Made by a program: the position numbers and the translations under genes
The notes under the pieces: model-generated
What the model was told of the DNA's origin: nothing
What the model saw: only the letters and a program-made list of their open reading frames with translations
Database searches by the model: none
Shown: piece after piece, positions 17,069 through 26,509 of the stretch
Layout of the letters: each line of letters begins with the position of its first letter
Position numbering within the stretch: position 1 is the first letter of the stretch
Origin: Vibrio ouci
Lineage (GTDB): Bacteria; Pseudomonadota; Gammaproteobacteria; Enterobacterales; Vibrionaceae
Direction: 5' to 3'
Assembly: GCF_004551525.1 (NCBI RefSeq)
Contig: NZ_SATR01000018.1
Coordinates: 33,565-97,564 of the forward strand
DNA: 64,000 nucleotides

Positions 17069-18373
17069 ATGAAAACAAATAAGACTCTCCTTTCACTAGC
17101 AGTGGCATGTGGACTAGTGACAACGTCAGCAACAGTAAACGGAGCTGGCTTCCAATTAGCAGAATACTCTGCGACAGGCCTAGGCCGTGCATACGCTGGT
17201 GAAGCGGCAATGGCAGACAACGCAGGCGTTCAGTGGCGTAACCCTGCGATGCTGACACACTTAGAAGGTACTCAAATTTCTGTTGGTGCTATTTACGTAA
17301 ACCCTAATATTGATGTTAACGGTGAAGTGGACGGCGGCAAATCGCTGAACCCTGCACTTCCAAAAACTAGCGCATCGTCTTCTGATTTTGCTAATGACGC
17401 AATTATCCCGAACCTATACATTTCTCATCGTTACTCAGATGAACTCGCTGTAGGCTTCGCTTTGGGTACAAACTACGGTATGGAAACAGACCTAGGTACT
17501 GACTTTGCTGGCTCTCACTTTGGCAATGAAGCGAGCATCATCACTAAAGAAGCAAACCTAAACCTTGCGTACCAAATTAACGAAGCTGTAAGCATCGGTG
17601 GTGGTGTTCGCTATGTAATGGGCGAAGGTAGCTTTGGTGCTACAGCTCCTGAAACCAACGTATTCGGCCTGCCTCAAGGCACACCTTTAAAACATATGGA
17701 AGGCGATGATGAAGCGTGGGGTTGGCAAGTTGGTACAGCTTGGCAGATTAACGAGCAGCACCGAATCGGATTTACCTACAAATCGGCTGTTGACCTAAAA
17801 CTAGCAGGTGATGCAAAAATCTTTAGCGCTACTACTTCCAAGGTAGAAAACAGTACTGGCTCAATGGATCTAACTCTACCGCAAACAGCTGAATTAGCGA
17901 GTTTCCACCAATTAACAGATAAGCTAGCGATGCACGCAAGCATCAACTGGACGGATTGGAGTAGCTTTAAAGAACTCTACGCTGACCTAGACACTTTAGA
18001 GTCTCAAACTGTTAAAGATGAAAACTGGGAAGATAACTACCGTTTTGCGTTGGGTGCGACTTATCAAGTTGATCCAAAGTTAGCTGTTCGTACAGGTATC
18101 GCATACGACACTTCAGCAGTAAGCGACAAGAACCGTACTATCACAATTCCAGAAACAGATCGTACTTGGTTAAGCTTAGGTGCAAGCTATGAGTTTACGA
18201 AACAGTTTTCTCTAGATGGTGGCTTTACTTACATTATTGCTAAAGATGCGCCAATCACAGAGTCTCGTGGCTACGAGTCTGACGATAAAGCACAAGCAAT
18301 CGGCGGCCAGTTTGTTGGTGAAACAACGGGCAACGTTTGGCTAATCGGTCTTCAAGCGAACTACACGTTCTAA
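17069..18373 (+). CDS. fadL: FadL-family long-chain fatty acid outer-membrane transporter (copy 2)
   Basis: A 434-residue FadL-type barrel with signal peptide (MKTNKTLLSLAVACGLVTTS..., cleaved near VNGA|GFQLAEYSATG), plug motif AEYSATGLGRAYAGEAAMAD followed by NAGVQWRNPAML, and a C-terminal barrel strand ending LQANYTF. It is clearly paralogous to the gene before it but well diverged, so the pair may differ in substrate or regulation. It is closer than copy 1 to E. coli FadL in the plug region (GLGRAY, DNAG). It converges on mlaA through a shared terminator. Confidence 0.93.
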   Translation: MKTNKTLLSLAVACGLVTTSATVNGAGFQLAEYSATGLGRAYAGEAAMADNAGVQWRNPAMLTHLEGTQISVGAIYVNPNIDVNGEVDGGKSLNPALPKTSASSSDFANDAIIPNLYISHRYSDELAVGFALGTNYGMETDLGTDFAGSHFGNEASIITKEANLNLAYQINEAVSIGGGVRYVMGEGSFGATAPETNVFGLPQGTPLKHMEGDDEAWGWQVGTAWQINEQHRIGFTYKSAVDLKLAGDAKIFSATTSKVENSTGSMDLTLPQTAELASFHQLTDKLAMHASINWTDWSSFKELYADLDTLESQTVKDENWEDNYRFALGATYQVDPKLAVRTGIAYDTSAVSDKNRTITIPETDRTWLSLGASYEFTKQFSLDGGFTYIIAKDAPITESRGYESDDKAQAIGGQFVGETTGNVWLIGLQANYTF

Positions 18374-18398
18374 GACCTATTAAGCACGCTATAAATAC

Positions 18399-18429
18399 AA
18401 AAGGCTTGGTTCATAACCAAGCCTTTTTT
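18399..18429. terminator. Bidirectional terminator, fadL copy 2 / mlaA
   Basis: AAAAGGCTTGGTT-cat-AACCAAGCCTTTTTT is a long perfect stem with A and T runs on its two sides. Confidence 0.94.
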
Positions 18430-18449
18430 CTATCTGTCGCAATAAGCGC

Positions 18450-19208
18450 TTAGAAGTCTTCTAGATACTCATCCAAATACGCTTCTTGCTCTTCATCGTA
18501 GTCATCTGTTTCTATCTCAGCTTTAAAGTCTTGTCGCTGAATATACACATCACGCACTAACGCATATGGATCTGGTGACCCTTCAAGTAGCGATTCTTGC
18601 TGAGCTAATACAGCACGGCTCTCTAAGCCTTCAAGCGCCCACTTGCCAAGACCTGCCCAGAAGTTCAGAAATGACAGTGGCACATACATGCCATCAACCA
18701 CATCGGCTGTTTCTCTCACCGTCCATGGGCCATAGGCAGGAACCATAACATATGGGCCATTCCCTACTCCATAATGACCTATCGCGTCGCTAAACGCTTT
18801 TTCATTATGGTCAGTGATACCTGCTTCAGAAGCCACGTCGATTAAACCACCTAAGCCGAGAGTGGTGTTAATCCAAAAACGATTAAAGTGGTCAAGCGCT
18901 TTACCGCCGTTGCCCATCACTAAGTTGTTTATCATGCTCGATGGTTCATCGAGGTTACCGAGAAAGTTGGCAATACCACTACGAATCGGCACAGGGACAT
19001 AGTCCACATACGCCAAAGAAACGGGTTTAACTAAATATGGGTCTAAATAATCGTAGTTGATTGTCCACATCGAGCGGTTAAAGCTCTCAAAAGGGTCATA
19101 GACTTGCGGCTCCCCTGCCAATGGCTCTTCACTAGGCGCTGACGCACACCCAGTCATTAAAAGAGCAGAGCACAGCAATATCCCTAACTGCGGCTTTATC
19201 TTTGTCAT
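18450..19208 (-). CDS. mlaA: Outer-membrane lipoprotein MlaA (VacJ)
   Basis: The outer-membrane component of the Mla system, which removes misplaced phospholipids from the outer leaflet and passes them to MlaC. About 252 residues. It has a lipoprotein signal peptide with lipobox LLMTGC, then the MlaA core: YDPFESFNRSMWTINYDYLD, NNLVMGNGGKALDHFNRFWI and ETADVVDGMYVPLSFL, with an acidic tail. I start at the ATG at 19208, because the 12 extra codons upstream run through the terminator of the ccm operon. The other mla genes (mlaFEDCB) are not in the window. Confidence 0.95.
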   Translation of the reverse strand: MTKIKPQLGILLCSALLMTGCASAPSEEPLAGEPQVYDPFESFNRSMWTINYDYLDPYLVKPVSLAYVDYVPVPIRSGIANFLGNLDEPSSMINNLVMGNGGKALDHFNRFWINTTLGLGGLIDVASEAGITDHNEKAFSDAIGHYGVGNGPYVMVPAYGPWTVRETADVVDGMYVPLSFLNFWAGLGKWALEGLESRAVLAQQESLLEGSPDPYALVRDVYIQRQDFKAEIETDDYDEEQEAYLDEYLEDF

Positions 19209-19223
19209 TATTATAATTTCCAT

Positions 19224-19248
19224 AAAAAAAGCCGGTGCTTCCACCGGC
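19224..19248 (-). terminator. Terminator of the ccm operon, abutting mlaA
   Basis: On the minus strand GCCGGTG-GAAG-CACCGGC is followed by seven T, about 25 bases past the ccmI stop and only about 15 bases before the mlaA ATG. Confidence 0.9.
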
Positions 19249-19274
19249 CTTCGTCGATATATAAACAGTCACTA

Positions 19275-20492
19275 TTAATACTGATTATTAATCATGACTT
19301 CAACTGGTTCGCCCATTTTAACGGCTTCGCTCTCACCAAACCAGTCCCCATCTTTAGTCGCAACGTTACCATCGCTATCAATGCGAACACGAACCATCAA
19401 TGACTCAAGTGAAGAAAGCTTACGATCTTGTAGCATACTATTGCCATCATCCAGCACAACCGTTCTTGGGAACGTGCCTAATGGGTAGCGTGCTGCCGCA
19501 ACTGGCATAGGTGAACCATCTGCAGTATGTACCGATACAATCAGTGAAGCACTTGGATCTGCACTCACTTGGTCACCAACATTAATGGTTACCGATACCG
19601 ACTGACCAGTACCTACTTGTTGTCCCATCTGTTTCTGAGCGTTTTCAATGCTGCGAGACAGCATTTCATAGCGAGAGTCTTGAGGGCCAATCATCTGCTG
19701 CATAATGCTCCAGTAACGAACCGCTGCTGGGTAGTCTTTACGCTCGTAAGCATCAAATGCGAGTAACGAGAAGACGCGCAGATCTACGTAGTCATCTTGA
19801 ACCAGTTTACCTAGTAGGCGACGGGCTTTATCTTGATCAACATCGTCTTGCGATAGCATTAACGCTTGAGCGTAACCTAACATAATGTCTGGGTTATCTG
19901 ACTCAATGTCGTAGGCTTTTTTCATCGCACCAATGGCAGTATCGATAGTACGGTTAGCAAGAGCGATACGACCTAACAGTAGCCAGCCTGTTGAATCGTC
20001 AGGTTGGTAGTGTAGACGTGTGCGAAGCGCCAATGACAAGTCGCTCATTTCGTCTTCGCTCAATTCCGCCCCTTCAGGAGACATCAGCTTTTTCGACAGC
20101 GCAGGAAGGTTATCACTGACTTCTTGCCACTGCTGAACGTCATCTGATGCGCCAAATTTGAAGTAAAGACCGTAAGAAAGACCAATAACCAGTAATGCCG
20201 ATGGAATGATAACGGCAAGCGCTGAAGTATTGCTCTCGTCATGCTTCTTCTCATCAGCAGGAATGTCATCAAGCAGCGATTGCTTTAGGTCATCGATTAA
20301 GTCTTGTTGGTTTTCAACCAAACCTTCATCGGCTTCCTCTTCTAGCTCAGAGAGACGATCTTTGTAGAACGCTTTATTGAGTTCGTCGCGCAGTTGCTCG
20401 TCGTTGTTTGATTTCTTCTTAATAAACGGTAGTGCAATAAGCAAAATACTAATTGCGATAAGAATGACTGAGGCTATCCAAAATAGTGTCAT
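19275..20492 (-). CDS. ccmI: Cytochrome c maturation protein CcmI
   Basis: CcmI (405 residues) is the membrane protein that holds apocytochrome c for haem ligation by CcmF/H. Two N-terminal transmembrane helices (residues about 3-22 and 97-115) enclose a cytoplasmic loop with an acidic coiled segment. A periplasmic TPR domain follows (WLLLGRIALANRTIDTAIGA, MLGYAQALMLSQDDVDQDKA, AYERKDYPAAVRYWSIM). The C-terminal beta domain (VSVTINVGDQVSADPSASL onwards) is the part that corresponds to the C-terminal part of E. coli CcmH. It is last in the ccm operon and abuts ccmH. Confidence 0.93.
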   Translation of the reverse strand: MTLFWIASVILIAISILLIALPFIKKKSNNDEQLRDELNKAFYKDRLSELEEEADEGLVENQQDLIDDLKQSLLDDIPADEKKHDESNTSALAVIIPSALLVIGLSYGLYFKFGASDDVQQWQEVSDNLPALSKKLMSPEGAELSEDEMSDLSLALRTRLHYQPDDSTGWLLLGRIALANRTIDTAIGAMKKAYDIESDNPDIMLGYAQALMLSQDDVDQDKARRLLGKLVQDDYVDLRVFSLLAFDAYERKDYPAAVRYWSIMQQMIGPQDSRYEMLSRSIENAQKQMGQQVGTGQSVSVTINVGDQVSADPSASLIVSVHTADGSPMPVAAARYPLGTFPRTVVLDDGNSMLQDRKLSSLESLMVRVRIDSDGNVATKDGDWFGESEAVKMGEPVEVMINNQY

Positions 20493-20977
20493 TACTGCTT
20501 GTCTCCATCATTCTTTTCTTCATCAAGAAGGGCTTTAAGTCGCGCTTCTTTGTCAGAATCCCACTCTTGATCATCTTTCTCTGTCACTGCCTTAGGTTTA
20601 CGACTACGAACTATGATCAAACCGAAACCAAGTAATACAACCGCAATTGGACCAAGCCAAAGAATTGAAGTTGCAATGGTAAACGGCGGGTTGTAAGTCA
20701 CGAAGTTACCGTAACGAGCAATCATGTAATCAACGATTTCTTGCTTAGACTTACCTTCTTTTGTCATCTCATACACTTTATGACGCAGGTCGACCGCTAA
20801 CTCAGCGTTCGAATCGGCAATGGTGTTGTTCTGACATTTTGGACAGCGAAGCGTATTGCCTAACTCTTTGAACTGATGCTCTTGCTCAAGATTGTCGAAC
20901 TCATAGATTTCAATCGTCGCGTAAGCTGTCATTGAGAAAGTCAAACACGCGACAAGTGCGAGGATCCACTTTTTCAT
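20492..20977 (-). CDS. ccmH: Cytochrome c-type biogenesis protein CcmH (CcmL)
   Basis: A 161-residue thiol oxidoreductase that helps reduce the apocytochrome CXXCH cysteines. It has a signal/anchor at the N-terminus (MKKWILALVACLTFSMTAYA), the redox motif LRCPKCQNNTIADSNAELA (about residues 43-61), and a second membrane helix (SILWLGPIAVVLLGFGLIIV) followed by a charged tail. E. coli fuses this with the CcmI-like part; here they are separate genes, the common arrangement. It overlaps ccmG by four bases. Confidence 0.95.
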   Translation of the reverse strand: MKKWILALVACLTFSMTAYATIEIYEFDNLEQEHQFKELGNTLRCPKCQNNTIADSNAELAVDLRHKVYEMTKEGKSKQEIVDYMIARYGNFVTYNPPFTIATSILWLGPIAVVLLGFGLIIVRSRKPKAVTEKDDQEWDSDKEARLKALLDEEKNDGDKQ

Positions 20978-21528
20978 TGTTTCGCCTCCGCGATAAGCTC
21001 TTCATACATAGGCTTGAGCTTTTCGTTCCAGTTACGCGTATTCACATCACCTACGTGGCGGTAACGAATGACGCCCTTCGCATCGATAAGGAACGTTTCT
21101 GGCGCGCCATATACACCTAAATCTAGGCCTAGCATACCGTTGCCATCAAACAAGCTGATTAGGTATGGGTTACCTAAATCATTCAGCCAACCCACCGCTT
21201 TTTCGCGATCGTCTTTGTAGTTCATACCGATGATCTTAACGCCTTGCGAAGCCAGTTCATTTAGGTACTGGTGCTCAGCATAACAAGTCGGACACCAAGT
21301 CGCCCAAACGTTCAGTAGCAATGGCTCGCCTTTAAAGATCGCTTGGTCATATAGCTTGCCCGGCTCCGCTAGGTCTTCAAGACGGAACTGAGGAACTTCT
21401 TTACCCACCAGAACAGATTCGAGTTTGGTTGGGTCATCACCATGTTGGTTTTTCACCAGCTGGGTGGCAAATACTGCCACCAAGCCTAAGAATGCCACTA
21501 GGGGAATAAACAATAGTTTCTTATTCAT
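20974..21528 (-). CDS. ccmG: Thiol:disulfide interchange protein CcmG (DsbE)
   Basis: A membrane-anchored periplasmic thioredoxin, 184 residues, that reduces apocytochrome c or CcmH. It has an N-terminal anchor (LLFIPLVAFLGLVAVFATQLV) and a thioredoxin fold with active site WATWCPTCYAEHQYL. The glycine-rich later part (YGAPETFLIDAKGVIRYRHVGD) contains the conserved cis-proline region and the CcmG-type acidic groove segment. It abuts ccmF (the shared base is at 21528) and overlaps ccmH. Confidence 0.96.
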   Translation of the reverse strand: MNKKLLFIPLVAFLGLVAVFATQLVKNQHGDDPTKLESVLVGKEVPQFRLEDLAEPGKLYDQAIFKGEPLLLNVWATWCPTCYAEHQYLNELASQGVKIIGMNYKDDREKAVGWLNDLGNPYLISLFDGNGMLGLDLGVYGAPETFLIDAKGVIRYRHVGDVNTRNWNEKLKPMYEELIAEAKQ

Positions 21529-23486
21529 TATGCCTCCTGCTTCTTGGTGCTCTTTCTGAAGCGGTAACGTTTATCGCTGATAGCGATTGCACCACCTAGA
21601 GCCATCAATAGCGAACCAGCCCAAATCCAACGTACAAATGGTTTGTAGTAAATACGTACTGCCCATGACTTATTGTCATCTAGACGTTCACCCATTGCGA
21701 TGTATAGGTCGCGGGTAATACCGCGATCAATCGCAGCTTCTGTCATCATAGAACGCGCTGTGGTGTAGAAACGTTTTTCAGCATGTAGCGTATTTACGTA
21801 TTTACCATCGTTCGTGATCTTGAAGTCAGCAATGTAACCGTCGTAGTTCGGACCATCTTTATCGCGTAGGCCTTCGAAGTAGAAATCATAGCCTTGAATC
21901 TGGAAGTGCTCACCTGGCGCCAAACGAACGTCGCGCTCGATGCTGTAGTTTTGCACCATCGCAATACCGATAACGCTGACCGCTAAACCAATATGGCCCA
22001 TCATCATCGCCCAGTGGCTACGCTGAAGCTTTTTAACGCCTTCCATAAATGGGTGACGGTGAGTCGCACGTTGGTATAGCTCAAAGCCGTGCATGAAGAT
22101 AATCCACAGTGCCATTACCCAACCGACGTAAGCCATGGTTAAGAAGAAGTCTGACAACAGCGTGGTGAACACAAATGCAAGAACCAGTGATGCAACACCA
22201 GAAATCAGCATTGGTTTTTTCAAGCTTGATAGGTCATCGCGCTTCCAACGAATCAGAGGACCGATACCCAACAGGAATGAGAATGGAATCATCAACCAAG
22301 CGAACAACATATCGAAGAATGGCGCACCAATCGATACTGAGCCCAGGCCAATTTGTTTGTGTACTAATGGCAGCAATGTACCGACAAGAACCACAACCAG
22401 TGCAGCAATCAGTAGTACGTTGTTAGCTAACAGTGCGTTTTCACGAGAGACTAGATCGAAATTACCGCGAACACGTACTGAGGCACCTTTTACGGCGAAC
22501 AGCAGCAGTGAGCCACCGATAACAAATACGAGGAAGCCTAAGATAAACATGCCTCGCGACGGATCCGATGCGAACGCATGCACGGATACCAAGATACCTG
22601 AACGGACTAGGAAGGTACCAAGTAGACTTAACGAGAATGCAGAGATCGCCAGTAATACCGTCCACGCTTTAAACGTACCGCGTTTTTCTGTTACGGCGAG
22701 TGAGTGCATTAGCGCTGTACCAGCGAGCCAAGGCATGAACGAAGCGTTTTCTACTGGATCCCAGAACCACCAGCCACCCCAGCCAAGTTCGTAGTATGCC
22801 CACCATGAACCTAGAGCGATACCTAGCGTTAGGAACAACCATGCTGCTGTCGTCCAAGGACGAGACCAACGAGCCCATGCGGTATCAAGGCGACCTGTCA
22901 TCAATGATGCGATAGCAAAAGAGAAAGCAACAGAGAAACCAACGTAACCCATGTAAAGCATAGGTGGGTGGATAATTAAGCCAGGGTCTTGCAGTAGTGG
23001 GTTAAGGTCACGACCATCAACCGGGAAGTAAGGCAGCGTACGCAAGAATGGGTTAGATGTTAAGATGATAAACAGTAGGAAGCCTACCGTGATCATACCC
23101 ATTACTGCGAGTACACGTGCAACAGATTCTTGCGGCATACCACGACTAAACATCGCTACGGCAACCGTCCACGCTGCTTGGATTAATACCCAAAGCAATA
23201 GCGAACCTTCGTGCGCACCCCAAACCGCTGTTAAGCGATAGTACCAAGGCAACTGACTGTTCGAGTTACTTGCGACATAGTTAAGGGTGAAATCGTTGGT
23301 ATAAAATGCCCAAAGCAGAATACAAAACGACAATAGTAGTAGAAGGAACATACCCCAAGACAAAGGTCTGGCGCTGTTCATTAAGAGAGTATTGTTTTTC
23401 GATGCACCAACCAGTGGCAAGATACTGAGCAGTACCGCGAGCGCCAGTGAGATGATCAGTGCAAAGTGACCGATTTCAGCAATCAT
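21528..23486 (-). CDS. ccmF: Haem lyase CcmF
   Basis: A large polytopic membrane protein of 652 residues, part of the CcmF/H/I haem lyase that attaches haem to apocytochrome c. The WWD haem-handling motif is [20 protein letters not shown] (about residues 232-251). Conserved histidine segments are also visible ([46 protein letters not shown]). It has a large periplasmic domain before the last helix. It overlaps ccmE by four bases. Confidence 0.97.
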   Translation of the reverse strand: MIAEIGHFALIISLALAVLLSILPLVGASKNNTLLMNSARPLSWGMFLLLLLSFCILLWAFYTNDFTLNYVASNSNSQLPWYYRLTAVWGAHEGSLLLWVLIQAAWTVAVAMFSRGMPQESVARVLAVMGMITVGFLLFIILTSNPFLRTLPYFPVDGRDLNPLLQDPGLIIHPPMLYMGYVGFSVAFSFAIASLMTGRLDTAWARWSRPWTTAAWLFLTLGIALGSWWAYYELGWGGWWFWDPVENASFMPWLAGTALMHSLAVTEKRGTFKAWTVLLAISAFSLSLLGTFLVRSGILVSVHAFASDPSRGMFILGFLVFVIGGSLLLFAVKGASVRVRGNFDLVSRENALLANNVLLIAALVVVLVGTLLPLVHKQIGLGSVSIGAPFFDMLFAWLMIPFSFLLGIGPLIRWKRDDLSSLKKPMLISGVASLVLAFVFTTLLSDFFLTMAYVGWVMALWIIFMHGFELYQRATHRHPFMEGVKKLQRSHWAMMMGHIGLAVSVIGIAMVQNYSIERDVRLAPGEHFQIQGYDFYFEGLRDKDGPNYDGYIADFKITNDGKYVNTLHAEKRFYTTARSMMTEAAIDRGITRDLYIAMGERLDDNKSWAVRIYYKPFVRWIWAGSLLMALGGAIAISDKRYRFRKSTKKQEA

Positions 23487-23968
23487 TGATCGCTTCCTTG
23501 TTTTTGTTGTTCAGTGTATTGAAGCGGTTCATGCGTTTTTTTCATCGCTTCAGCAACTTCTGGTGGCATGTACTCTTCGTCGTGCTTAGCAAGTACTTCG
23601 AATGCCTCAACCGTTGTTTCATCTAGCAGTACGCCTTGAGCAACAATACCCTGCCCTTCACGGAATAGGTCCGGAAGAATACCATCATAAACGATCGTGA
23701 CTTTAGGGCCGACATCATGAAGGTCAAATGAAACACGTAGAGACTCAACGTCACGTTTAACAGAACCTTCAACGACCATACCTCCAATACGCAAGCGCTG
23801 ACCTACGTGGGGTTTAGTACCATCCGGTTTGCCATTCACCAATTCCGTTGGCGTGTAGAACAAATCCATATTCTGATTTAGGGCGTACAACATCAGACCG
23901 ATGGTTGCACTGATCCCGATAAAGATCGCAAGAACAATGCCGAGCCTCTTTTTACGTCTTGGGTTCAT
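23483..23968 (-). CDS. ccmE: Haem chaperone CcmE
   Basis: A periplasmic haem chaperone of 161 residues. It has an N-terminal anchor ([22 protein letters not shown]), an OB-fold beta barrel ([34 protein letters not shown]), and the haem-binding histidine in [14 protein letters not shown] near the flexible C-terminus. It receives haem from CcmC and passes it to CcmF. It overlaps ccmD and ccmF by four bases each, indicating tight coupling. Confidence 0.97.
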   Translation of the reverse strand: MNPRRKKRLGIVLAIFIGISATIGLMLYALNQNMDLFYTPTELVNGKPDGTKPHVGQRLRIGGMVVEGSVKRDVESLRVSFDLHDVGPKVTIVYDGILPDLFREGQGIVAQGVLLDETTVEAFEVLAKHDEEYMPPEVAEAMKKTHEPLQYTEQQKQGSDQ

Positions 23969-24171
23969 AATGTGTTCTCCAAATTTTTCGCTGCATCAAT
24001 ACGTGCTTGTCTGTCCACTTTCGCCTGCACTTCATTAAGAAGTGTGCGACCATGTCGAACGCTAGTGATAAGCAAAACAAGCATCACGCCAAAAGTAATA
24101 CCAAAAGCAGCCCAGACGTAACCTGCATAGCCACCCATTGCAAAGAATTCACTCAAAGATTCAAAATGCAT
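23965..24171 (-). CDS. ccmD: Haem exporter protein CcmD
   Basis: A small single-span membrane protein of 68 residues with the CcmD pattern: [22 protein letters not shown] leading into the helix [15 protein letters not shown], then a basic cytoplasmic coil ([21 protein letters not shown]). It stabilises the CcmABC-CcmE complex so that loaded CcmE can be released. It lies six bases after the ccmC stop and overlaps ccmE. Confidence 0.94.
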   Translation of the reverse strand: MHFESLSEFFAMGGYAGYVWAAFGITFGVMLVLLITSVRHGRTLLNEVQAKVDRQARIDAAKNLENTL

Positions 24172-24177
24172 CGTTAA

Positions 24178-24927
24178 TTACCCTCTCTGAGATTTATCTG
24201 CTGCTAACTTCATCACCCAAGGGCGATGGCTCTCTTTATTAATGATCTCATTGCGTAAGCGGATCATCGTTACCGAACCAAAGAAGAAAGCAAAACCAAA
24301 AATATTTAGAAGCAGTGGCCACAGCATATCGTTCGAGATCGAAGGCTGCTCAAATTTCGTAATCGTTGCACCCTGATGCAGGGTATTCCACCACTCTACA
24401 GAGAAGTGAATGATAGGTAGATTAACAACGCCAACAATCGCAAGGATACCTGCCGCTTTCGCCGCGGTTTTTTGGTCATCGAACGCGTGGTAAAGCGCAA
24501 TCACACCGAGGTAGAGGAATAGAAGGATTAATTCAGAAGTTAAACGCGCATCCCATACCCACCATGTGCCCCACATTGGTTTACCCCAAATTGCACCAGT
24601 TAATAATGCAATAAAGGTGTATACCGCACCGATCGGCGCCATTGCTGAGGCGGCCATATCTGACAGGCGAATCTGCCAAACGATGCCGATAAAGGCAGCG
24701 ATTGCCATCGACATGTAGACACCCATCGACCAAATGGCTGACGGTACGTGAATATAAATGATTCTAAAGCTATCACCTTGCTGATAGTCAGCAGGAGCAA
24801 AAGCTAAACCCCATACAGTGCCGATAGATAAACATAACAGCGCTAGTATGGAGAACCATGGCAAGAGCTTACCGCATAATTGGTAAGCAGATTCAGGCTT
24901 GGCATAGGGATGGAGCCATTTCCACAT
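24178..24927 (-). CDS. ccmC: Haem exporter protein CcmC
   Basis: A six-helix membrane protein (249 residues from the ATG at 24927) that loads haem onto CcmE. The tryptophan-rich motif is PMWGTWWVWDARLTSELILL; flanking histidines are in IYIHVPSAIWSMGVY and IIHFSVEWWNTLHQG. An upstream TTG at 24975 would add 16 polar residues, but the ATG gives the standard MWKWLHPYAKPE start and has a GTGAG before it. It lies in the ccm operon, about 100 bases after ccmB. Confidence 0.96.
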   Translation of the reverse strand: MWKWLHPYAKPESAYQLCGKLLPWFSILALLCLSIGTVWGLAFAPADYQQGDSFRIIYIHVPSAIWSMGVYMSMAIAAFIGIVWQIRLSDMAASAMAPIGAVYTFIALLTGAIWGKPMWGTWWVWDARLTSELILLFLYLGVIALYHAFDDQKTAAKAAGILAIVGVVNLPIIHFSVEWWNTLHQGATITKFEQPSISNDMLWPLLLNIFGFAFFFGSVTMIRLRNEIINKESHRPWVMKLAADKSQRG

Positions 24928-25029
24928 CGTTGTTCTCACTCTTACTTCAGGTTCGTCTAATTTTTCGTTAGACAATTATTAGTTTTGTAATTTATATAAA
25001 GGGAAAAAATCGTGCTTGATCAAAAACAA

Positions 25030-25698
25030 CTAATTGACACTTACTCTTAGTGCCGCACTAATTGCAAAAGGCGTTAGCGTCATTGCTCCCATGAACATTG
25101 CGCCAAGAATCGCCAATTGACCGTTATACGCCATTCCTAATGATGCAGCATCAATCGCTGACGTCGCGAAAATCAAAATAGGAATATACAAAGGCAGTAC
25201 TAACAAACTCAGTAACACCCCACCTTTTTGCAATCCAACTGTTAGTGCAACACCAATCGCGCCGATAAAGCTCAATGTAGGTGTACCAACCAGCAAGGTA
25301 CAGACCACTGCGAGCCAAGTATTAAAGTCTAATGACAGTAGGATTGATAACAGTGGGCTGATTAAAATCAGCGGCAAACCAGTTAGTAACCAGTGAGCAA
25401 TAACCTTAGAGATAACCACTATCGGTAATGGGACAGGCATTAGCATCATTTGTTCCAATGCGCCGTCTTGAAAATCATCTCTAAATAAGCGTTCTAGTGA
25501 TAGCAAGGCTGACAGTAATGCCGCTACCCATACAATACCCGCAGCAATTCTCGCTAAAAGATTTGGCTCAGGCCCAATACTCAGCGGGAACAAGGTAATA
25601 ACAATGATAAAAAACCACAAAGGGTTAAAGATGTCTGCTTGACGGCGAAAAGCGATAAGCAATTCGCGTCTTATAATACTATTCATGGTGCCAAGCAT
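25030..25698 (-). CDS. ccmB: Haem exporter permease CcmB
   Basis: The ABC permease of CcmABCD, 222 residues, with about six transmembrane helices. The conserved FNPLWFFIIVITLFPLSIGP, ERLFRDDFQDGALEQMML and LGTPTLSFIGAIG-type segments match the family. The first ATG is at 25698; a second, at 25686 (MNSIIRREL), is equally plausible. Only two bases separate it from the ccmA stop. Confidence 0.96.
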   Translation of the reverse strand: MLGTMNSIIRRELLIAFRRQADIFNPLWFFIIVITLFPLSIGPEPNLLARIAAGIVWVAALLSALLSLERLFRDDFQDGALEQMMLMPVPLPIVVISKVIAHWLLTGLPLILISPLLSILLSLDFNTWLAVVCTLLVGTPTLSFIGAIGVALTVGLQKGGVLLSLLVLPLYIPILIFATSAIDAASLGMAYNGQLAILGAMFMGAMTLTPFAISAALRVSVN

Positions 25699-25700
25699 GA

Positions 25701-26321
25701 TTAATCACCTAGTTTTATTTTTCTTAGTTTTGGATTATCAGCGAACATATCTTGGTGAGTCGTCAACATGACGATGCCACCACTTTCAGCATGCTTCAAA
25801 AAGAGAGATTCGAGAACCTTAACCCCCTGCTTGTCGATAGCCGTTAACGGTTCATCAAGGATCCATAATTTATGATCGCTCAACCATAATCGAGCTAACG
25901 CGACGCGTCTTTGTTGACCCGCTGACAGCTGACCAACAGGAACGTCTTCACGACCAGCTAACCCCACTTTGGTCAACGCGTCGTAAATCGTATTTTTGTC
26001 AAAGGATTGACGAGAATGGATACTTAGATAGAAACGCAAATTCTCGTAAGCGGTGAGCTCGCGCTTAACACCCGTTTGATGCCCTAGGAATAGAAGGTCT
26101 TGGTGGAATTGGTCACGGTTGGACTCGATATTCTCACCACTCCAAAAGATTTCCCCGTTATCGCGGTCTCCTAGTCCAGTAATGATACGGAGCAAAGTTG
26201 TTTTGCCAGTACCATTTCTACCTTCGACCTGAACTAATTCGCCAGAATCAATCGTAAAAGACAGGGATTCAAATAGAATTCTTTCATCTCGAATTGCTGT
26301 AAGTTGAGATACTTCTAACAT
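25701..26321 (-). CDS. ccmA: Haem exporter ATPase CcmA
   Basis: A 206-residue ABC ATPase. Walker A is [13 protein letters not shown], the Q-loop region [20 protein letters not shown], the signature motif [16 protein letters not shown], and Walker [16 protein letters not shown]. With CcmB it uses ATP to release haem-loaded CcmE from CcmC. It is the first gene of the ccm operon; the operon promoter should lie in 26322-26477. Confidence 0.97.
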   Translation of the reverse strand: MLEVSQLTAIRDERILFESLSFTIDSGELVQVEGRNGTGKTTLLRIITGLGDRDNGEIFWSGENIESNRDQFHQDLLFLGHQTGVKRELTAYENLRFYLSIHSRQSFDKNTIYDALTKVGLAGREDVPVGQLSAGQQRRVALARLWLSDHKLWILDEPLTAIDKQGVKVLESLFLKHAESGGIVMLTTHQDMFADNPKLRKIKLGD

Positions 26322-26477
26322 TTGGGATCACTAGGTAAGTTTCGAAACTGTATCTTACCACAGCCTCGTCTTGTCTAAATAGGAATAGACCTATACGAAT
26401 CACGAAACTACGTAAGAATCTGTTAATATTCAAACACAAGCTTAAACAACTACCACTAAATGGTTACATAGAGGCAT

Positions 26478-26504
26478 AAAAAAAGTGCCGTGGGGCACTT
26501 TTTT
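26478..26504 (-). terminator. Terminator of the flagellar/chemotaxis operon
   Basis: AAGTGCC-CCAC-GGCACTT is followed by a T run on the minus strand, immediately after the DUF2802 gene. The plus side also has T, so it may work both ways. Confidence 0.9.
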
Positions 26505-26509
26505 GTATT

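Noticed and set aside
19209..19244. Longer mlaA start (MEAPAFFMEIII...)
   Set aside because: These codons run through the ccm terminator stem and its T tract. The lipoprotein signal peptide starts naturally at the ATG at 19208.
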